16,006 nt of DNA from Methylotenera_A sp031417915 (GTDB taxonomy: Bacteria; Pseudomonadota; Gammaproteobacteria; Burkholderiales; Methylophilaceae), in assembly GCA_031417915.1 (NCBI GenBank), contig JANOWN010000056.1:1-16006 (forward strand). The letters run 5' to 3'. The position numbers and the translations under genes are program-made. Every line of letters begins with the position of its first letter. Position 1 is the first letter of the stretch. This document shows positions 15,121 through 16,006 of this stretch, piece after piece. The notes beneath the pieces are model-generated. The model was not told the origin of the DNA. It was given only the letters and a program-made list of their open reading frames with translations, and ran no database searches.

Positions 15121-15143
15121 AAAAAATGGGCACAAAGCCCATT
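15121..15143 (-). terminator. Terminator-like hairpin in the rimP-nusA leader
   Basis: On the minus strand AATGGGC (15143-15137), loop TTTGT, GCCCATT (15131-15125), then a T-run to 15121. It lies downstream of the predicted start site (about 15151) and 38 nt upstream of the rimP ATG. It could be an attenuator of the nusA operon, or the terminator of the upstream repeat-protein gene, or both. Confidence 0.7.
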
Positions 15144-15157
15144 CAAATTATGCATGC

Positions 15158-15166
15158 ATTATACCA
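15158..15166 (-). promoter_or_regulatory. Extended -10 promoter for rimP-nusA-infB
   Basis: On the minus strand TGGTATAAT, a perfect -10 box with the TGN extension. The best -35 at 17 bp (TTCCAA) is poor, as expected for extended -10 promoters. No better promoter is visible between it and rimP. Confidence 0.6.
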
Positions 15167-15231
15167 ATAAATTCAAGCAATTGGAATGCACACAAACTGC
15201 ATCATTTAGTTAAAAACTATTTATTAAAACA

Positions 15232-15272
15232 CCTGCCCTGCAAGCCAATATCCATGCGGGTGCTGGCGGCAG
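15232..15272 (+). repeat. Dispersed palindromic repeat, copy 5
   Basis: CCTGCCCTGCAAGCC, core AATATCCATGCGGG, right arm ending GGCGGCAG. Same orientation as the other four copies, with a similar AT-rich left flank (TTTATTAAAACA) and a right flank AAATTAT resembling that of copy 1. It is about 30 bp beyond the stop of the repeat-protein gene. Confidence 0.7.
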
Positions 15273-15301
15273 AAATTATCGTGGTTTTATAATCAAAAAC
15301 A

Positions 15302-15790
15302 TTAATTACAACGGCTGAGTTGGTCGGAGTCTTTGCCACGGCTAAGGTCGTCACTACGGCCACCAAAAGACAAATCATCTGAAGATTTTCCGCGCTCAAG
15401 ATACTCGTTATTTTTGCTAAAATTTAGATTATCGTTGGATGCACTACGTACCAAATCGTCGCTTTTATTGCCATGCGCCAATAGTGCGTCTTCTTTCCCA
15501 CGTGCTAGTTCGTCATCATGCTTACCGCGCATTAAAGAGTCAGCCTCTTTACCGCGATTTAACGAATCGGTTTTTTTACCATATGCCAAATCATCACTAC
15601 GTTTGCCAGGTGAGAGTTCATCGGTTTTTTTACCGTAAGCCAATGACGCAGTATCTGCGCCGCGCGTTAGATTTTCTTGCAGGCAAGCAGAGAGTTTATT
15701 GGTGCAATTGCAGCTATTTTCATCCGCCTGTATTTCTATAGACATGCAAAACAAGCCAATACCAAGGCAAAAAATTAATTTTTTCATCAT
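15302..15790 (-). CDS. Secreted protein of 13 nine-residue repeats, unknown function
   Basis: I do not recognise this 162-residue protein. It begins with a signal peptide (MMKKLIFCLGIGLFCMSI) and a likely signal peptidase I site after EIQA (residue 22); the cysteine at 15 does not fit a lipobox. A short Cys-rich segment (C27, C29, C36) follows. From L41 to residue 157 there are 13 consecutive nine-residue units of consensus L-x-x-G-K-x-x-D-x, closed by LSRCN. Leucine occupies every ninth position from 41 to 158 without exception (14 of 14). Glycine at +3 and aspartate at +7 are kept in most units. The mature protein is very hydrophilic. The G, D and L spacing equals that of RTX calcium-binding nonapeptides, but the other RTX glycines are missing. 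It has its own promoter and is followed by repeat copy 5. Likely periplasmic or extracellular. Confidence 0.8.
   Translation of the reverse strand: MMKKLIFCLGIGLFCMSIEIQADENSCNCTNKLSACLQENLTRGADTASLAYGKKTDELSPGKRSDDLAYGKKTDSLNRGKEADSLMRGKHDDELARGKEDALLAHGNKSDDLVRSASNDNLNFSKNNEYLERGKSSDDLSFGGRSDDLSRGKDSDQLSRCN
15320..15670 (-). repeat. Thirteen diverged 27-bp coding repeats
   Basis: The nonapeptide array is encoded by 13 in-frame 27-bp units with no insertion or deletion, although codons and residues have diverged between units. This points to old tandem amplification under selection for phase rather than a recent slippage product. Confidence 0.8.
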
Positions 15791-15813
15791 TGTGTTTCCG
15801 TAACGTTAGATTC

Positions 15814-15842
15814 ACTATACAGCGCGTTTTTACAAAAAACAA
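15814..15842 (-). promoter_or_regulatory. Promoter of the nonapeptide-repeat protein gene
   Basis: On the minus strand TTGTTT (15842-15837), a 17-bp spacer and TATAGT (15819-15814), 23 bp upstream of the ATG. ACGGAAAC before the ATG can serve as the ribosome-binding site. The gene is therefore probably not dependent on the rRNA operon upstream. Confidence 0.6.
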
Positions 15843-15878
15843 GACTTTTTCCTTTAAAACCAATGCCGTACAAACAAT

Positions 15879-15901
15879 AAAACCCTCACATGGAGGGTTT
15901 T
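15879..15901 (-). terminator. Terminator of the rRNA operon
   Basis: On the minus strand AAAACCCTC (15901-15893), loop CATGT, GAGGGTTTT (15887-15879), followed by ATTGTTTG. It lies about 15 bp after the 3' end of the 5S rRNA. Confidence 0.85.
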
Positions 15902-15915
15902 GTTGTATAAATAAG

Positions 15916-16006
15916 AGCTTGGCAGTGACCTACTTTCGCATGCAAAAAGCATACTATCATTGGCGCTGGTTCGTTTCACGGCCCTGTTCGAGATGGGAAG
16001 GGGTGG
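15916..16006 (-). rRNA. rrf: 5S ribosomal RNA, 3' part (runs off the window)
   Basis: The minus strand carries conserved 5S sequence: CATCTCGAACAGGGCCGTGAAACG in pieces recognisable as the CCGAACTCAG/GTGAAACG region, then CGCCAATGATAGT, GCGAAAGTAGGTCA and the 3' arm CTGCCAAGC. About 25 nt of the 5' end lie beyond the window. The rest of the rRNA operon would be to the right. Confidence 0.95.

Noticed and set aside
15083..15142. Longer RimP N-terminus (20 more residues)
   Set aside because: It would begin inside the terminator hairpin and has no family counterpart; ATG 15082 has a ribosome-binding site.
15320..15670. A CRISPR array in the 27-bp periodicity
   Set aside because: There are no spacers; the units are contiguous, in frame and diverged, and encode a signal-peptide-bearing protein.
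15333..15741. Plus-strand open frames opposite the nonapeptide-repeat gene
   Set aside because: They are antisense images of the 27-bp repeats. They lack a promoter and ribosome-binding site, whereas the minus-strand frame has a signal peptide, promoter and perfect phase.
15302..15790. Calling the nonapeptide protein a true RTX protein
   Set aside because: The G, D and L positions match the RTX period but the first and fourth glycines are generally absent, and an N-terminal signal peptide is not typical of type I secreted RTX proteins.

Overview
The window looks like the chromosome of a moderately AT-rich betaproteobacterium, most likely a methylotroph of the Methylophilaceae (Methylotenera-like). 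The grounds are the rimP-nusA-infB-rbfA-truB-rpsO-pnp order, the betaproteobacterial character of DksA, IF-2 and NusA, and a PrsR-like sigma-54 response regulator next to an ExeA/MshM-type ATPase. The family assignment is inference from protein character, since no search was possible.

Layout. 1-1657 (minus): the start of an ExeA-like AAA ATPase, cut by the window edge, preceded by a sigma-54-dependent response regulator, 10 bp apart and probably one operon. 1770-2064 (minus): three tRNA genes (Pro-UGG, Arg-UCU, His-GUG) behind one strong promoter. 2157-3581 (plus): folD, then dksA with its own promoter, a leader stem-loop and a terminator. 3630-6215: an accessory pocket lying between two strong intrinsic terminators. 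It holds a frameshifted DUF3883-type gene, a RelE/RHH toxin-antitoxin pair and a TumE-like/HTH toxin-antitoxin pair, each separated from the next by a copy of a short palindromic repeat. 6260-15082 (minus): the translation and RNA cluster transcribed rimP, nusA, infB, rbfA, truB, rpsO, pnp. 15232-15842: another copy of the repeat, then a gene for a secreted protein made almost entirely of 13 perfectly phased nine-residue repeats. 15916-16006: the 3' part of a 5S rRNA gene (minus) with its terminator.

How it works together. The large cluster couples transcription elongation and antitermination (NusA), initiation (IF-2), 30S maturation (RimP, RbfA, S15), tRNA modification (TruB) and RNA decay (PNPase). 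The sequence shows regulatory structure at several joints: a terminator-like hairpin about 10 nt after the predicted start of the rimP-nusA transcript, a hairpin abutting the nusA stop, a promoter and long leader before rpsO, a terminator between rpsO and pnp, and a 9-bp stem-loop in the pnp leader.

The most unusual items are the nonapeptide-repeat secreted protein; the dispersed palindromic repeat that partitions the accessory genes into cassette-like units; the TumE-like toxin gene, whose consensus promoter is overlaid by two near-identical 20-bp operators and whose mRNA is predicted to be leaderless; and the leader terminator of the nusA operon.
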